Below are positions 44,201 to 56,786 of a stretch of 64,000 bases of DNA, piece after piece. The number at the start of each line of letters is the position of its first letter. Position 1 is the stretch's first letter. Origin of the DNA: Tolypocladium sp. Sup5 PDA-1 (Eukaryota; Ascomycota; Sordariomycetes; Hypocreales; Ophiocordycipitaceae). The translations under genes were made by a program, and so were the position numbers. Under the pieces are notes generated by a model. The model was not told the DNA's origin and did not search any database. It saw nothing but the letters and a program-made list of their open reading frames with translations. The DNA is taken from the NCBI GenBank assembly GCA_000750105.3, contig JPHH03000012.1:310001-374000 (forward strand), given 5' to 3'.

Positions 44201-44903
44201 CCGTCCGTCGTCGAGCTCAGCACCTCAGTCTACGCGCGCCGACAAGTTCAACGTCTTGACTACGGAGATTGAGCCTGGCCTTGTGCCCGAGCTGATCTCC
44301 ATCTTCGATGGAGCAGAAAAGCAGTATGCCAAGAAGGCAAAGAAGGACAAGACCCTCAACGAGCCTGCAGAGGACGAGGACCCCCTCACTGACGATGAGG
44401 AGCTTGATGACGAGGACGAGGACGAGGGCCTGTCAAAGGAGGAGCGCTACGCCGGCGAGCTCAAGGCGGAAAAGGCCTTTTGCGAACTGACGGCAAAGTA
44501 CGTCCTCGCCATCACCGCCAACCTCATCGACGACCGCGGCTCCCAGGCCAGCAAGCTCCGCCGCCGCATCCTCCGCAACCAGACCAAGCTGGGCCACAAC
44601 TTCAAAGAAGTCGTCGCCTACCTCGACGAGGAGAAGATGACCCGGCGCAATAAGAAGCCCGACGCCAAGGCCAACAACGCCTCCCGGCCGCAGAAGCCCG
44701 CCATCAGCGAGGAGATTATCCCGGCCGAGAACATCGACGACGACGACGACGAGAACATCTTTGAGGACGCCGAGCCGGAGGAGGGCTCGCGCGAGGACCT
44801 GCGCAGGCGGGAGCTGCTAGACGAGGACCCCATCGAGGACGACGATGAGAACGAGACGGAACGACCGGCTCACGATGTAGATGATGACGTTCTTGGGGAT
44901 TGA
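41288..44903 (+). CDS. SCC3: Cohesin subunit SCC3 (STAG/SA)
   Basis: Exons 41288-41687, 41757-41965 and 42015-44903; 1165 residues. SCC3 binds the Scc1 kleisin and is needed for loading cohesin and for sister-chromatid cohesion. Seen: a disordered N-terminus with a basic RRRSGRVVKVPTKFAPEP motif and an acidic block; IFGSGDASDTVAQQWLEKY; the STAG domain (ADDPSL-type region here as YPLISRAKSTRPFRDLLVGF, with LYKEPDFMDNLHAWL and SLRPFRHTATTISLAVQSGL); and the stromalin conserved domain with FVHRYRDVDPKIRTECVEAL, WIWHLPTVFMEPGYLRYLGW and MLSDTNAPTRHEVLRQLHRV. Helical repeats follow to about residue 1000, then an acidic C-terminal tail (NIDDDDDENIFEDAEPEEG). The length is normal for fungal Scc3. 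Confidence 0.95.
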
Positions 44904-45272
44904 ACAACGGCGTGCGTTGGGGTGCTCATGTCTGGACTACGGCCTTCGGAACGACGGGGGCCTTCCCTCTGTTTTCTTGCTCTCCGTCTCTGTTCACCAG
45001 CACCTCTTTCTTTTCTTTATTGTCCAGTGTACGAAACCTTCGACGTGTACCACCGTCTGCTACGGGGGGGTGGCCAGGGATGGAGTGGGCCAGGGGTTCT
45101 TTTGCTGGCCCGGCGTTGATATGTGTCAGGGGTCATAGTTGATCAGCTCGCGAAAAATTCCATGTGCTCTACGCCGTACTTTTTGTGGCAGGTAGATGTC
45201 GCATTGTGGGTATCTCATTAAGCGTCGTGGCCTCATCTCCCAAGCAAGCAAAGCTACGATGGTTGTACGTCT
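44904..45272. other. Intergenic region, convergent tail-to-tail
   Basis: Holds the 3' UTRs of SCC3 (+) and POT1 (-) in 369 bp. No gene seen. Confidence 0.55.
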
Positions 45273-47422
45273 TTACGCCGGCACAATCCTGGTCCCAAAC
45301 AGCCCAAACATTCGCTGCCACCGCTTCCCGTCGCCGGCGTCGGCCTTGCGCGCGTCTGGCTCGGAGACCTTGACGCCGTACTGGCGGATGCAGCACGAAA
45401 ACGGACAGTTCGAAACCTTTGGCGTCTTCTTCCCTTGGCCCTCGTCGTCGTCGCTGTGCTCCGGAGGTTTGTCGTGCTTTCCTGCCTTCGCCTTCCTCTC
45501 TGTCTGACTCATGTGTTCTTCAAGATTACCCCATAGGAGGAACAGCTGCTCCCGCAAGGCCTGGAGGTTCTCGCGATCCTGCCTTAGATTAGAGGCGTCC
45601 AGGCTCGTCAGGCATTGCGCAGCTGGGTTATCCACGAGCACCCATACAGTCTTCTCCTGCTGGCCGCCCTTGGCGGCGGCGTCCCCCAGCTCCAGGTAGA
45701 ATCGCCATTCCCAGTCCTTCACAGCAGTAAAGTTCGTCATCATGTCTTGGTCGGACTCGGACTCGGACTCGGACTCCGACCCAGAGTTGTCTGACAGGAC
45801 ATCATATTCGGAGGTTTTCTTCTTGGGGCAAGCAAAATCTTCTAGCTTGGAGGGCATGAAGTTGACGACACGCACGTTGGTGCGGTAGTTGGCGTTAATG
45901 AATGGCAGTTTCAGCTTGACTACCTCCCCATCGACGGTCGCCTCGTGATGTATAGGTTCCAGAATCTCAGTGACGCAGCTCGTCGACTTGTTCTCATTTT
46001 CGCATTTCACTGCTGGGTCAGCCTTGAGCTTCAGCGAGGACATAGAGCAGCAAATACCTTGCACACTCAGATTCGGTATCGGAATGAGGGCCTCGTTTTG
46101 TTCAGCCTGCTTGAACTTCTTTGCGCGCTTGGCCTTCCGCCGCGCCTCAGCGTTCATCTTGGTTGACTGCCGTGTGTCCAATCCCATGTCGAGTTTCCTT
46201 TTATATCCAGCTTTCGCTGCCTCGGTGAGGTCCTTGAGCTGGCCTTTCTTTGCCTTTTCATAGTCTCGTTTGCGTCGGATAGCATCCTTCAGCCTGGGGC
46301 TGATTGTTTCAGGGTCCTCTGTTGGGTTTAGGGGCAGAACATTGACTTTGATTCCGTGGGCACTGAGGTCTTCTCTGACAAAGCCCTCGAGATTAGATCC
46401 ATTGTGCCCAAACTTGATTTGCATGTTTCGCAGGGATATCCATGACCCGTTGGAGAGCTTATCATCACGGATTATCGAGGCATGCGGCTCCCAGCAAGTC
46501 ACCTGCATGCTTCGCTTTCCAAACGGACCTGTCCACTCCGCTTTTTGCTGGCCATTGGAGAACTTTGCCAAGTAGCCATTGGGATCGCCAACCTGGCCCC
46601 CTGCTGCGTTGCCGCCCGCAATTGAGTAGTTGAAGAAGGACTGGTTCTCGGTGTAGTCCGATACCCAGAGGGTAAATTTGCCGCCCTGATCGTATGGGTC
46701 CTTGACAATTTGCACTATTGTGTCGACAAACGTACCCTCTCGAGCATCCTTAAGTTCTCTGAATTTGTCCTTGTGGTTGGCTGACCTCTCTCTCATAACC
46801 ACGAATTCATCATCAGTTGGAAGCCTATCCTTATCGATGGTGTGATATAGGACTGCGACAAACTCGAGCTCCGCTTTGTTTGGGCGAGAGGTTTGGTCCC
46901 GGTTTATTAGCCGCAAGGCAACTGATGCCTCGCCTGGGGGTTTGGGGATCTTGTTGGCCTGGCAGATGTGAATACCCGTCGAATAGGTTGTCCACAGAGA
47001 GAAAGACTCATAGTTATACTGTTGCACCTGTCACACGTGGTTAGCTTTATTGACAAGCTGAGAGGGCAGCACGTACTTTGCCGTCGAAAATCATGAGTAC
47101 GTCGCCACAGCCGGCGTCGGGCATATTTTCTTGTGGCCAAAAGATGTTTAGCGATAGCGAGTCATTGCCATCGTATTCAACGGACTGATCAAATATTCGA
47201 ATCTGGCATTTCCAGTCTGAAAGAGTCAGCAAGTGTAGTGAATAGCCAACGCGAGAAGAGGCAAGCCCCATTCTCACCTTTTCCTTTTGTCGGGATTGGC
47301 GCCCTAAAGTCTGCCACGACCCCAATGACGTTGACCTTGGATCCCAGGCTGTGCTTGCCGTCGAGGATGTCTCTCACTGTGACAAAGCCGGGGGGCAGTT
47401 TGAGATTCCCTGGATGCTCCAT
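45273..47422 (-). CDS. POT1: Protection of telomeres protein POT1
   Basis: Exons 47422-47278, 47216-47077 and 47027-45273; 679 residues. POT1 binds the single-stranded G-rich telomere overhang and caps chromosome ends. Seen: the N-terminal OB fold split over three exons, with LPPGFVTVRDILDG, VNVIGVVADFRAPIPTKGK, DWKCQIRIFDQSVEYDG and LNIFWPQENMPDAGCGDVLM; then a second OB-fold region with TFVDTIVQIVKDPYDQGGKF, TLWVSDYTEN, QVTCWEPHASIIRDDKLSNG and WISLRNMQIKFGHNGSNLEG. The basic linker (RRKAKRAKKFKQ) and the C-terminal part are less conserved; a run of Ser/Glu repeats (SESESESESD) comes from a GGACTC repeat at about 45757-45776. The splice joins were set by phase and the OB-fold wording. It is divergent from the importin alpha gene. 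Confidence 0.92.
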
Positions 47423-48189
47423 GTTGACACCATCCCCCGCCGCGCTCTGCTCTTGGCGTGTCTCTGCGAGTAACTTTCGGAGGTGACAAATGCAGCTGGG
47501 CTAGGCGGTGTACCTTTTCAGATACGTGGCATTAGTTGTTCAGTGAGCGGCCGTTGATGTGGTGGACGCGTACAGACAGTCATCGCGTCTCATCCCCACG
47601 GTAAGGGGCCTCTCCTACTCGCGCTGGCACGTGATGATACACGTGATTTCAGCACAACCTTGGAGCGGCGACCGTGCACGAAACGTACGGGCCAGTACTA
47701 ATCCCACAGGTAGCCACTAACGGCGGATACATTTCATTCGGCGGCAGTTGAGAGCATCTGCGAGTAGATAGCGTTTGTCTGCGCCACAGTGCCGGCCCCT
47801 CCACCGGTGCACAACTTTGTGCCTCAGGCAAAAAGGACCCCGGTTTCTCGACCCAGCAGCAGCGGTTGCTCAGCTCTCTGGCAACGGACCTAACAAAGCC
47901 AGTGGTCAATTCTTCCGCAGCTGGCCTCCCGCTCCAACTTTTCCTCCATCATCACCTGCGTCCCTCATTCTTCCCCCTGAGCCGTCCGCATCGTGCAACC
48001 GAGCAGCAGCTCCAGCCTCAGGGACAGGGACGATTCGTGCAGAGCCCAGCGCATCGCCATACCTCGTGGTTACCACTGGACTTCGGGGCACCGATTCCTC
48101 CGCCAGCAAAAATACCCCCGCACAGCAGCACCTGGCCGCCGTTGCCCACCCACCAACGTTTGCCGCCCGAGCAAAAAATCATCGACAAG
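47423..48189. promoter_or_regulatory. Divergent intergenic promoter region, POT1 / importin alpha
   Basis: A 767 bp gap between divergent starts. The importin side is CT/CA-rich, as in strongly transcribed fungal leaders. No gene seen. Confidence 0.45.
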
Positions 48190-50179
48190 ATGGCGGAGCG
48201 ATACATCCCCGAGCATCGCCGCACACAATTCAAGGCCAAGAACACCTTCAAGCCTGAAGAGCTTCGCCGCCGCCGCGAGGAGCAGCAGGTTGAGATCCGC
48301 AAGGCGAAGCGAGAGGAGAACTTGGCGAAGCGACGAGGCATCGGAACCGGTGAGAACCGTCCTGGCGCCTCTCTCGGTGCCGCCCCCGACAGCGACGATG
48401 AGTCGGCTCCTACAGAGTCTCAGGTGAGCATGATACCTCTCAATCCCCTGCTCACCAGCATTCCCTTGTTTTTGCCGCTGCCGCAGCGCGACCAAACACT
48501 CGTTTCGCCCTCGTTGCCGTGCGCCGCCTGCGATGTGGGGGAGGCATGTGCTGCGCAACCCCACATTCTGACTGCACCTTGACCGGCTGCATGGGGGCAA
48601 CGCAGCGCCCCCAGTTCACGTCAACGGCTGATATGGGGCATCTTATATCCTCCATCATTGTCTTCGTATGCGCTGTAACTAACTAGTGGCTTCTTTAGTT
48701 GAACGAGGACCTTCCTCAGATGGTCGCTGGCGTGTTCTCGGATCAGATCGACCTGCAGATTCAAGCCACCACCAAGTTCCGAAAGCTTCTCTCCAAGGAG
48801 CGAAACCCCCCTATTGAGGAGGTCATCAAGACCGGCGTCGTCAGTCGCTTTGTCGAGTTCCTTCGATCGCCCCACACTCTGGTGCAGTTTGAGGCTGCCT
48901 GGGCACTGACCAACATTGCCTCTGGATCGGCTACCCAGACGCAAGTGGTGATTGAGGCTGGTGCCGTGCCCATCTTTGTGGAGCTCCTGGCCAGCCCCGA
49001 GCCCGATGTGCGGGAGCAGGCCGTCTGGGCCCTGGGCAACATCGCCGGCGACAGCCCTCACTGCCGCGACTATGTGCTCAGCTGTGGCGCTCTGAAGCCC
49101 CTGCTGAACCTTCTCGGTGATAGCCGCAAGCTGAGCATGCTGCGTAACGCGACCTGGACTCTTAGCAACTTCTGCCGCGGCAAGACTCCCCAGCCTGATT
49201 GGAACACGGTATGTTACACCGCGCGACAATTACGCATTGATTGATGCTAATCTCCCGCCCTCTCTAGATTGCACCGGCGCTCCCCGTTCTTTCAAAGCTG
49301 GTCTACTCTCTGGATGACGAGGTTTTGATTGATGCTTGCTGGGCCGTCTCATATCTCTCTGATGGCTCCAATGACAAGATTCAAGCCGTCATTGAGGCTG
49401 GCATCCCGCGCCGGCTGGTGGAGCTTCTCATGCATGCATCCACCTCGGTGCAGACTCCCGCTCTGCGATCTGTGGGCAACATCGTCACCGGTGATGACGT
49501 CCAGACGCAGGTCATCATTAACTGCGGCGCCCTGCCTCTCCTCCTCTCCCTCCTTAGCTCGACCAAGGACGGAATCCGCAAGGAGGCTTGCTGGACGATT
49601 TCGAACATCACTGCTGGCAACTCTTCCCAGATCCAGTCGGTCATCGATGCCAACATCATCCCTCCTCTCATCCACCTCCTTCAGAACGGCGACCTGAAGA
49701 CCCGCAAGGAAGCCTGCTGGGCCATCAGCAACGCCACCTCTGGTGGCCTCCAGAAGCCGGAGCAGATCCGATACCTGGTCTCCCAGGGCTGCATCAAGCC
49801 GCTGTGCGACCTCCTTTCGTGCCCCGACAACAAGATCATCCAGGTCGCCCTCGATGGTCTTGAGAACATCCTGAAGATTGGAGACCTCGACAAGCAGGCT
49901 GCTGGCGAGAACGCTGACTCCATCAACCGCTATGCGCTGTTCATTGAGGAATGCGGTGGCATGGAGAAGATCCACGAGTGCCAGAACAACGCCAACGAGG
50001 AGATCTACGTCAAGTCGTACCACATCATCGAGAAATACTTCTCGGATGATGTGGAGAATGCTGACGAGGGCATGGCTCAGCCGACTGGACCCAATGGCAC
50101 GTTCGGCTTCGGCACCAACGGCCCCGCTCAGTCGGGCGGCTTCAACTTTGCCAATGGAGGCGACTCGATGGATATGTAG
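48190..50179 (+). CDS. SRP1: Importin subunit alpha (karyopherin alpha)
   Basis: Exons 48190-48423, 48699-49208 and 49268-50179, all phase 0; 551 residues. Importin alpha binds classical nuclear localization signals and pairs with importin beta for nuclear import. Seen: an N-terminal importin-beta-binding domain rich in Arg/Lys (RRTQFKAKNTFKPEELRRRR, KREENLAKRRG), then armadillo repeats with the repeated W-A-L-x-N-I and W-x-x-S-N pattern (FEAAWALTNIASG, QAVWALGNIAGD, NATWTLSNFCRG, DACWAVSYLSDG, EACWTISNITAG, EACWAISNATSG), which line the NLS groove, and a Gly/Asn-rich C-terminus (GTFGFGTNGPAQSGGFNF). The first intron (275 nt) is long for this window. The length matches other fungal importin alphas. 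Confidence 0.97.
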
Positions 50180-51105
50180 GGACCATGGCGCTTCCCCATA
50201 TGGCAAGTCCTCGGTCATGACCAGGCTTGACACGAAATGGATGCCCGTGCTTGACACGGCAGCATTCTCCCCCAACAATACCCCTACCCCAGTCATATTC
50301 CCCTCGACAACGCAGCCTTCGCTGAATTGTGCGTCGATCGTACCCAATTCCCCTGATATCATCACCACAGCCCCCCTGTCTTGAATCTGGCATGAAGAAG
50401 TTGCACGAAGAGGAGAGAGTCCCGGCTGGATACGCAGGCCCTATGGTAGCTTGAAAGCTCCAGCCTGAGAGTAAAGATTCTCGAGCGACATGAGTGAAGG
50501 GTGATGTGTCGCTGCAGCTGGAGGGCATCGATGGAAGTTGCGCGGGCTCATGTGGATGGCGAAGGACATCCAATCATGTCATGACGGGCTGGCGGGATTC
50601 ATGAACGACTGGCACGGAGTGAAAAGCTTGGCGTCGACACGTAAACCGGCGCCGCATTGGAAGCTGGTGCTAGTGCACCTCGCCTCTCGAATGCAGAACG
50701 TCATGTCGCCGCTGATATCACGACCAAGTGGTTGTGTATCACGATAGGAATACCGACGTAGCGAAAACGAAATTTTGGCACACAGACCAGTTCCCACACT
50801 TAGTGATGTAAATGTTTTTGGTGACGCGTGAGTCGGTGGTCTTGCGTACGTAGGTATTGCATATGGGTGAAAGGACGTCCTGCATCGTGACAACGATTCG
50901 AGGGCAGTATGTATTCGTACACCGGAGTAGCCGGATTTGAGCCGGTGGCGGGCCAAAGAACAAAGGCACTGTGACCTCTGCTCCGCAGATGCGACATCAT
51001 ACAGTGCGAGACGCTGTCCCAGTTTTTCACATTGCATGCACAGCGCCTGATCGACTTCGCGACATCTTCAGAGGACAAGCCAACATCCGAGCGCAAGTCA
51101 ATGAC
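50180..51105. other. Intergenic region, importin alpha to helicase
   Basis: A 926 bp gap with both neighbours on the plus strand; it holds the importin 3' UTR and the helicase promoter. The helicase frame is open back to 50971, but that part has no conserved content. Confidence 0.5.
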
Positions 51106-54100
51106 ATGGTGAAAAAGGCCAAAGGGAAGGCTGAATCGCCTGCCCCAGGTCCGTCGAATGCGCCCAAGGATGGCGCCAAGGGCAAAAAGGGCCAGAAGGC
51201 AGAGCCGCCGACTCCCCAGCTGCCTCCAGCGCCGCCTCCGAAGCCGACGGTCAAGCAGATTATCGGAGGCTCATCGTGGACTGGGAAGCTCCCGGTCAAT
51301 CTTTTGAGCGAGTACTGCCAGAAGCAGCGCTGGGACAGGCCCGAATACGACACGAGGAAGACCCCCGAAGGGTTCTCGGTCTGGGTCACACTCAGCGCGA
51401 AAGACCCCAAGACCCAGCTGTTCACGAAGCTGGACCCCTTCAAGATTCCTCCGAGCCACAAGCATCTTCTTCTGAGGGACACTGCTCTGGAGGCCAAACA
51501 TGCTGCCGCCACATACGCCCTCTTTCGCGTGTGCAGCATGCAGAACAAGCACACCGTGCTCCCGCCGGATCACAAGTCGCTCTGGAAGGAGTTCCAAGCC
51601 TTGAAGGTTCTGGACGTCAAGGAAGGAAAGACGTGGATGTACGAGGCGGATCCTTTCAGAACCCTACAGGAGCGCCAGGAGGCCAAAGCCGCCGCCGAAA
51701 AGAAGAGAAAAGAGGCCGAAGCAGCCAAGGCCAAGGCAAAGGAGATGCCTGGCGCATCGGGCCTGATGCTAATGAACGGCTCCGGCGGCGCTGGTGCCGC
51801 ATCGAATCTCATGAAAGGATGGACGGCGGCACCAAAGGTTGAAATGGGCAGACACACAAGGGTTCAGCTGGAGGCGTTGTTGCGGACGGGCATCTCCTGG
51901 AATCCGCATGGCATCCGCATGCCCCAGGGCCAAAAGGACTCCGTGGTGGCCGAGTTCAGCAAACTAGGCTTCCGGCGCAGTCATGTCGCAGAAGCAGTGG
52001 AGTACTGCAAAGACCGAGAGGAGACTCTAGAGTGGCTCCTCATTCACGTCCCCGAGGACGATCTCCCACCATGGGCGCTGCCGGAAAGTTATTCAGCCGG
52101 TATCTCTGTGGGATCCACCAACTTGAGGCGAGAGGGCATCATCAAGTCTCTTTCCGAACCAGGCTACTCTCTCGAGCTTTGTACGCGAGTTCTCGACGAA
52201 AATGAGGGCGACGAGGGCAGGACAGCAGAGGCACTACAGGAAATTTTGCTCGACGCCTCGTCCGGCTCGACGCCCGCCAACGACTCTGACGATTTCCTGG
52301 ACCTGGGCTCCCCTGAAGAACAATGGGACGAAGAAGTCGGAAGCCTGGAGTCAATCTATGGTGAAAACTTCCGCCGCGAAAGCGACCGAGTGATTCAAAT
52401 ACGCCTGGAATCAGTAAAGAATGCACAGAACACGCAGAAAGGCGAGGTGGAGACATTTCTGCAAGTGCGGAGGGCATCAAGTTACCCAAAGCACCTGATC
52501 CTCGCAATCATCGCTAAGCTACCGTCCTACATCAAGCTGAGCATCGTCAAGAGAGCTCTTGCGTACATGGAGGAGTCACTACAGGACGAACCCATGAAGA
52601 TTTACCTTGTCATGGACTGGATCCAGCAAAACATTAATGGCATCATCGATAATCCCGGGAAGTTGGTGGACATTTCTGCCGTCTCTTCAGCTGCCTCCGA
52701 GAGACACCCTGTGCCGTCGGCAGCATCAAGACAACGAACGCGGAGACCTGCGAGAACAATCCAATGGATCCCGGATCCCCGAAACAGGGAGAGGTGGTTA
52801 CAGCGCCATGAGAGCTCGTCTTGGAAAGACATGCAGTCGAAACGCGAGAGGTTGCCTGCTTGGCAAATGTGCGACCTTATCGTGGACACAGTGAGCGAGA
52901 ACCACGTTACAATCATTAGCGGCGAGACTGGATCAGGAAAGTCTACGCAGGCGGTACAGTTCATTCTTGACGACTTGTACGGCAGGGGTCTCGGAGGGTG
53001 CGCCAACATGATCGTCACGCAGCCTCGCAGGATCTCGGCGCTGGGCCTTGCAGACCGAGTGGCCGAGGAGAGGTGCTCACGGGTGGGCGACGAGGTGGGA
53101 TACGCCATCCGGGGAGAGTCTCGCCAATCTAGAGACACCAGAATCACGTTTGTCACGACAGGCGTTCTGCTGAGGCGCCTTCAGACGTCGGGCGGACGAG
53201 TTGACGACGTTGTGGCGTCCTTGGCGGATGTTAGCCATGTCGTTATCGACGAAGTTCACGAAAGGAGTCTGGATACGGACTTTCTTCTCAACTTGATCCG
53301 CGAGGTTATGAGAACGAAGAAGGATATGCTGAAACTGATTCTCATGTCGGCGACCCTCGATGCAGCAACCTTCAAGGACTACTTTGCCTCCGAAGGCTTG
53401 AGCGTCGGGTCTGTCGAGATTGCTGGAAGAACCTTCCCGGTCGATGAGTACTACCTTGATGATGTTATTCGCATGACTGCTTTCAGCGCGGAAGCAAATG
53501 ACACGGGGTTCATCAACGATGAGACGATGGGAAAAATTATACTGAAGCTTGGTTCTCGCATCAATTACAACTTGCTGGTCGAGACTGTCAAGGCAATCGA
53601 CTTTGAGCTTTCGTATGAAAAGCTGACTGGTGGAATCCTGATATTCCTGCCCGGCGTGGGCGAGATCAACCACGCCTGCAACTACTTGCGGTCGATGAAC
53701 TCTCTTCATGTTCTCCCTCTTCACGCGTCGCTGGAGACGCGCGAGCAGAAAAAGGTCTTTGCCAGCCCTCCCCCGGGCAAGCGCAAGATCGTGGTGGCGA
53801 CCAACGTCGCGGAAACGTCCATCACCATCGACGACATTGTTGCCGTGATTGACAGTGGAAAGGTGAAGCAGACCAGCTTCGACCCTCAGAATAACATGAG
53901 GAAGCTCGAGGAGACCTGGGCATCTCGAGCGGCATGCAAGCAACGGCGTGGTCGTGCCGGTCGAGTCCAGGAAGGCAGATGCTACAAACTCTACACGGAA
54001 AACCTGGAGCGGCAAATGGCTGAACGGCCGGAGCCTGAGATTTGCAGAGTACCGCTCGAGCAGCTATGTCTTTCGGTCCGCGCGATGGGCATGCGCGACG

Positions 54101-55209
54101 TGTCGCGATTCCTTGGGCGATCTCCGACTCCACCTGCGGCATTGGCGATTGAAGGTGCCATCAAGCTTCTTCAACGAATGGGGGCGATGGATGGAGATGA
54201 GTTGACTGCCATGGGCCAGCAGCTTGCCATGCTACCAGCAGACCTGAGATGTGGCAAGCTGATGGTGTTTGGCGCGATCTTTGGGTGCCTAGACGACTGT
54301 GTGACTATTGCAGCCATACTGAGCACCAAGAGTCCATTCGTCTCGCCGCAGGAGAAACGAGAACAAGCCAGAGAGGCCAGGATGATGTTCTTCACCGGAG
54401 ACGGCGATCTCATAACCGATCTTGAGGCCTTCCAGCACTGGGATGGGATGATGAGCGACCGAGTGCCCCAGCGCCAAGTCAGGTCCTTTTGCGAAGAAAA
54501 CTTCTTGTCCTTTCAGACGCTCTCCGACATTTCGAACACCAAGTCGCAGTACTACACTTCGCTATCGGAAATGGGCATCGTGGGGCCTGGGAGAGCAGCT
54601 GCCAGCACCAGCGCAGCAGGGTCTCGGGACCCTCAGCTGTTGCGGGCTCTCATCTCCTCGGCTTTCACGCCCCAGATTGCGAGAATCCAGTACCCGGACA
54701 AGAAGTACGCAAACTCCATGTCCGGGGCCGTGGAGCTGGACCCGGAGGCGAGGTTGATCAAGTACTTTAACCAGGAGAATGGCCGTGTGTTTGTGCACCC
54801 GAGCAGCACGCTGTTTGGCAGTCAGGGGTTCTCGGGCCATGCGGCGTACATGTCGTACTTTAGCATCATCTCGACGAGCAAGATCTTTATCCGAGACCTG
54901 ACGCGTAAGTTGCCTCACAGCCCGGCCAAGTTTTTCTTGTACTAACGTCATCACTTAGCCTTCAACTCGTACACACTGCTGCTGTTCTCCGGGGCTATCG
55001 AGCTGGACACTCTCGGCCGAGGGTTGCTCGTCGACGGCTGGATTAGGCTGCGGGGATGGGCTCGGATAGGTGTTTTGGTGGCTAGGCTGAGGGGCATGGT
55101 GGACGACGTGATTGCTCGCAAGGTGGAAAACCCGGGGCTGGATTTGGGCGAGGACAAGGTGATTCGGATGGTGAAGAAGCTGATAGAGCTGAACGGGCTG
55201 GATGCATGA
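51106..55209 (+). CDS. DEVH-box RNA helicase, DHX29/DHX57 (YLR419W) type
   Basis: Exons 51106-54904 and 54959-55209; intron 54 nt; 1349 residues. Members of this group are ATP-dependent RNA helicases of the DEAH family. Seen: a Lys-rich N-terminus (MVKKAKGKAES), a UBA-like segment near residues 255-330 (FSKLGFRRSHVAEAVEYC), an RWD domain near 403-520 (WDEEVGSLESIYGENF), then the helicase core: motif I GETGSGKST at 606-614, motif II DEVH at 715-718, motif III SAT at 748-750 and motif VI QRRGRAGR at 946-953. The HA2 and OB-fold regions follow, with YPDKKYANSMSGAVELDPEA, and the OB-fold phrase RDLT-PFNSYTLLLFSG spans the last splice. DEVH instead of DEAH is normal for this subgroup. The RWD/UBA arrangement supports a DHX57/YLR419W type. 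Start: the ATG at 51106 was preferred; one at 50989 is also in frame. Confidence 0.93.
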
Positions 55210-55538
55210 ACACGGATTCGGTAGAAGGGGACTATGGCTGGATGGGATGCCGCGCTGGATTCGATTGATGATGACAAAATATCCCTCACATGGCCATATA
55301 GCATTTGAAGACTGGAAAAATGTTGATTTGAAGTTGAGCCAGAAACAGCGATGTTCATATGCACTTACCTAGTAGCTGTTGTTGGTGCTGGTCGGCTGGA
55401 GTCGCGCCGAGCTGCCTATCGCCCCTCGCCACAGAACTCAGCTCACCTCAAGTCACACCGAACTCGACTAGTCACCTTGCGCATCTCACATACGGTCACT
55501 CTCAAACGGCAACTCCTGTATCGCCTCGGACGCTCGCC
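55210..55538. other. Short intergenic region, helicase to HNT3
   Basis: A 329 bp gap on the plus strand that holds the helicase 3' UTR and the HNT3 promoter. It is short, so readthrough between the genes is possible. No element recognised. Confidence 0.5.
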
Positions 55539-56428
55539 ATGGCGAACATGGACTCCGACCCGGACGAGGCGATGACAAGGGAAGAGATTCGAGGCGAAGA
55601 ACCGGCCGTTCAAAATGCCTGTGAGGAAACCCTGCTACCAGGCAACTTCCTGCACAGCAGCTCTAACACGCCTCAGTCACAAGGCTCATGGCTCCCAAAC
55701 CCAAGCCCGCACCGTCATCACCATCCGTCCCGCGCATGACAAGACCAAACCCCTTCAAAGACCGCATGGGCCTAGGCGCCTACCTCGACGACCCAGCATC
55801 CTTCCCCCGCTCCGTCGTCGTCTCCCACAGCGACGCCTTCGTCGCCATCCGCGACAAGTACCCCAAGGCCACCGTCCACACGCTCCTCCTCCCGCGCTCC
55901 CCGCAGCACAACCTCCAGCACCCCTTCGACGCCCTCGCCGACCCGGCGTTCCTCGCGGCGGTCCGCGCAGAAGCCGGCAAGCTGCGGGTCCTCGTCGCGA
56001 CGGAGCTCCAGCGCCGGCTGGGCCCACACAGCGCCGCCGACGCCGCCCGTCAGGCCGTCCTCAACGGCGACGCCGAACCTGACGGTGACGACGGCGAGCT
56101 GCCCGCGGGCCGCGACTGGGCGGCCGAGGTCAAGGTTGGCGTGCATGCGGTGCCGAGCATGGGCCACGTGCACGTGCACGTGCTGTCGCGCGACATGCAC
56201 TCGCCCGCGCTGCGGCACCGCAAGCACTACAACTCCTTCACGACGCCCTTCCTCGTCGACGTTGCCGACTTCCCGCTTCGCGATGACGACCCGCGGCGCG
56301 ATCCCCGGGGCATGGGCTACCTGCGGCGGGACCTGGTGTGCTGGCGATGCGGGCGGAACTTTGGGAACCAGTTTAAGCGGCTGAAGGAGCATCTAGAGGA
56401 CGAGTTTGAGGCGTGGAGGAGGGAATAG
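55539..56428 (+). CDS. HNT3: Aprataxin-like protein HNT3 (DNA 5'-adenylate hydrolase)
   Basis: Exons 55539-55620 and 55677-56428; intron 56 nt; 277 residues. Aprataxin removes AMP left on DNA 5' ends by abortive ligation. Seen: the HIT domain with SVVVSHSDAFVAIRDKYPKA and HTLLLPRSPQHN, the catalytic HIT motif HVHVHVL at residues 191-197, the SRDMHSPALRHRKHYNSF loop, and a C-terminal C2HE zinc finger (CWRCGRNF, then KEHLEDE). The first exon joins to give NAFTRLMAPK, which I recall as a fungal aprataxin phrase. The start ATG at 55539 has a good context (GCCATGG). An insertion of about 35 residues, Ala/Asp-rich, sits between the two halves of the HIT domain. Fungal Hnt3 lacks the N-terminal FHA domain of vertebrate aprataxin, as here. 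Confidence 0.92.
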
Positions 56429-56786
56429 GCTCACGGGCCGGGGGCATGCGAATACCTCAGCCATAGCCACGGCTTGGAGACTTTGATTCCTGTACCGAGA
56501 ACATGATGGTGCGAATAGCAACCGAAAGAAGAGAAAGCGGCATAGTGTACAATACATGGCATCCCTCGAGAGTGCACCCAAAATATAACCCATTGTCCCT
56601 GCTAACTCCCGCCCCAAACCAGCCAGTGTGTACCCGAAAAGCCCGCCCGCACGCACCTCACGTAGCCCGTGTGTTCCCTTCGCCGCGACCCTCCCTCTCT
56701 CTCTCATCCAGAGAGGCCGTGTCACATCACCGTCACCTGCGGGTCTCATTCTTCCGTGTCATCGCCGGACTCCTGCCAGCAGATTA
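56429..56786. other. Intergenic region, convergent tail-to-tail
   Basis: Holds the 3' ends of HNT3 (+) and of the AT-hook gene (-). No gene seen. Confidence 0.5.

Noticed and set aside
49349..50368. 339-codon open frame antisense to importin alpha
   Set aside because: It is a shadow of the armadillo-repeat exon; no independent evidence.
53077..54015. 312-codon open frame antisense to the helicase
   Set aside because: It lies fully inside the helicase core, whose motifs are beyond doubt; the antisense frame follows from codon bias.
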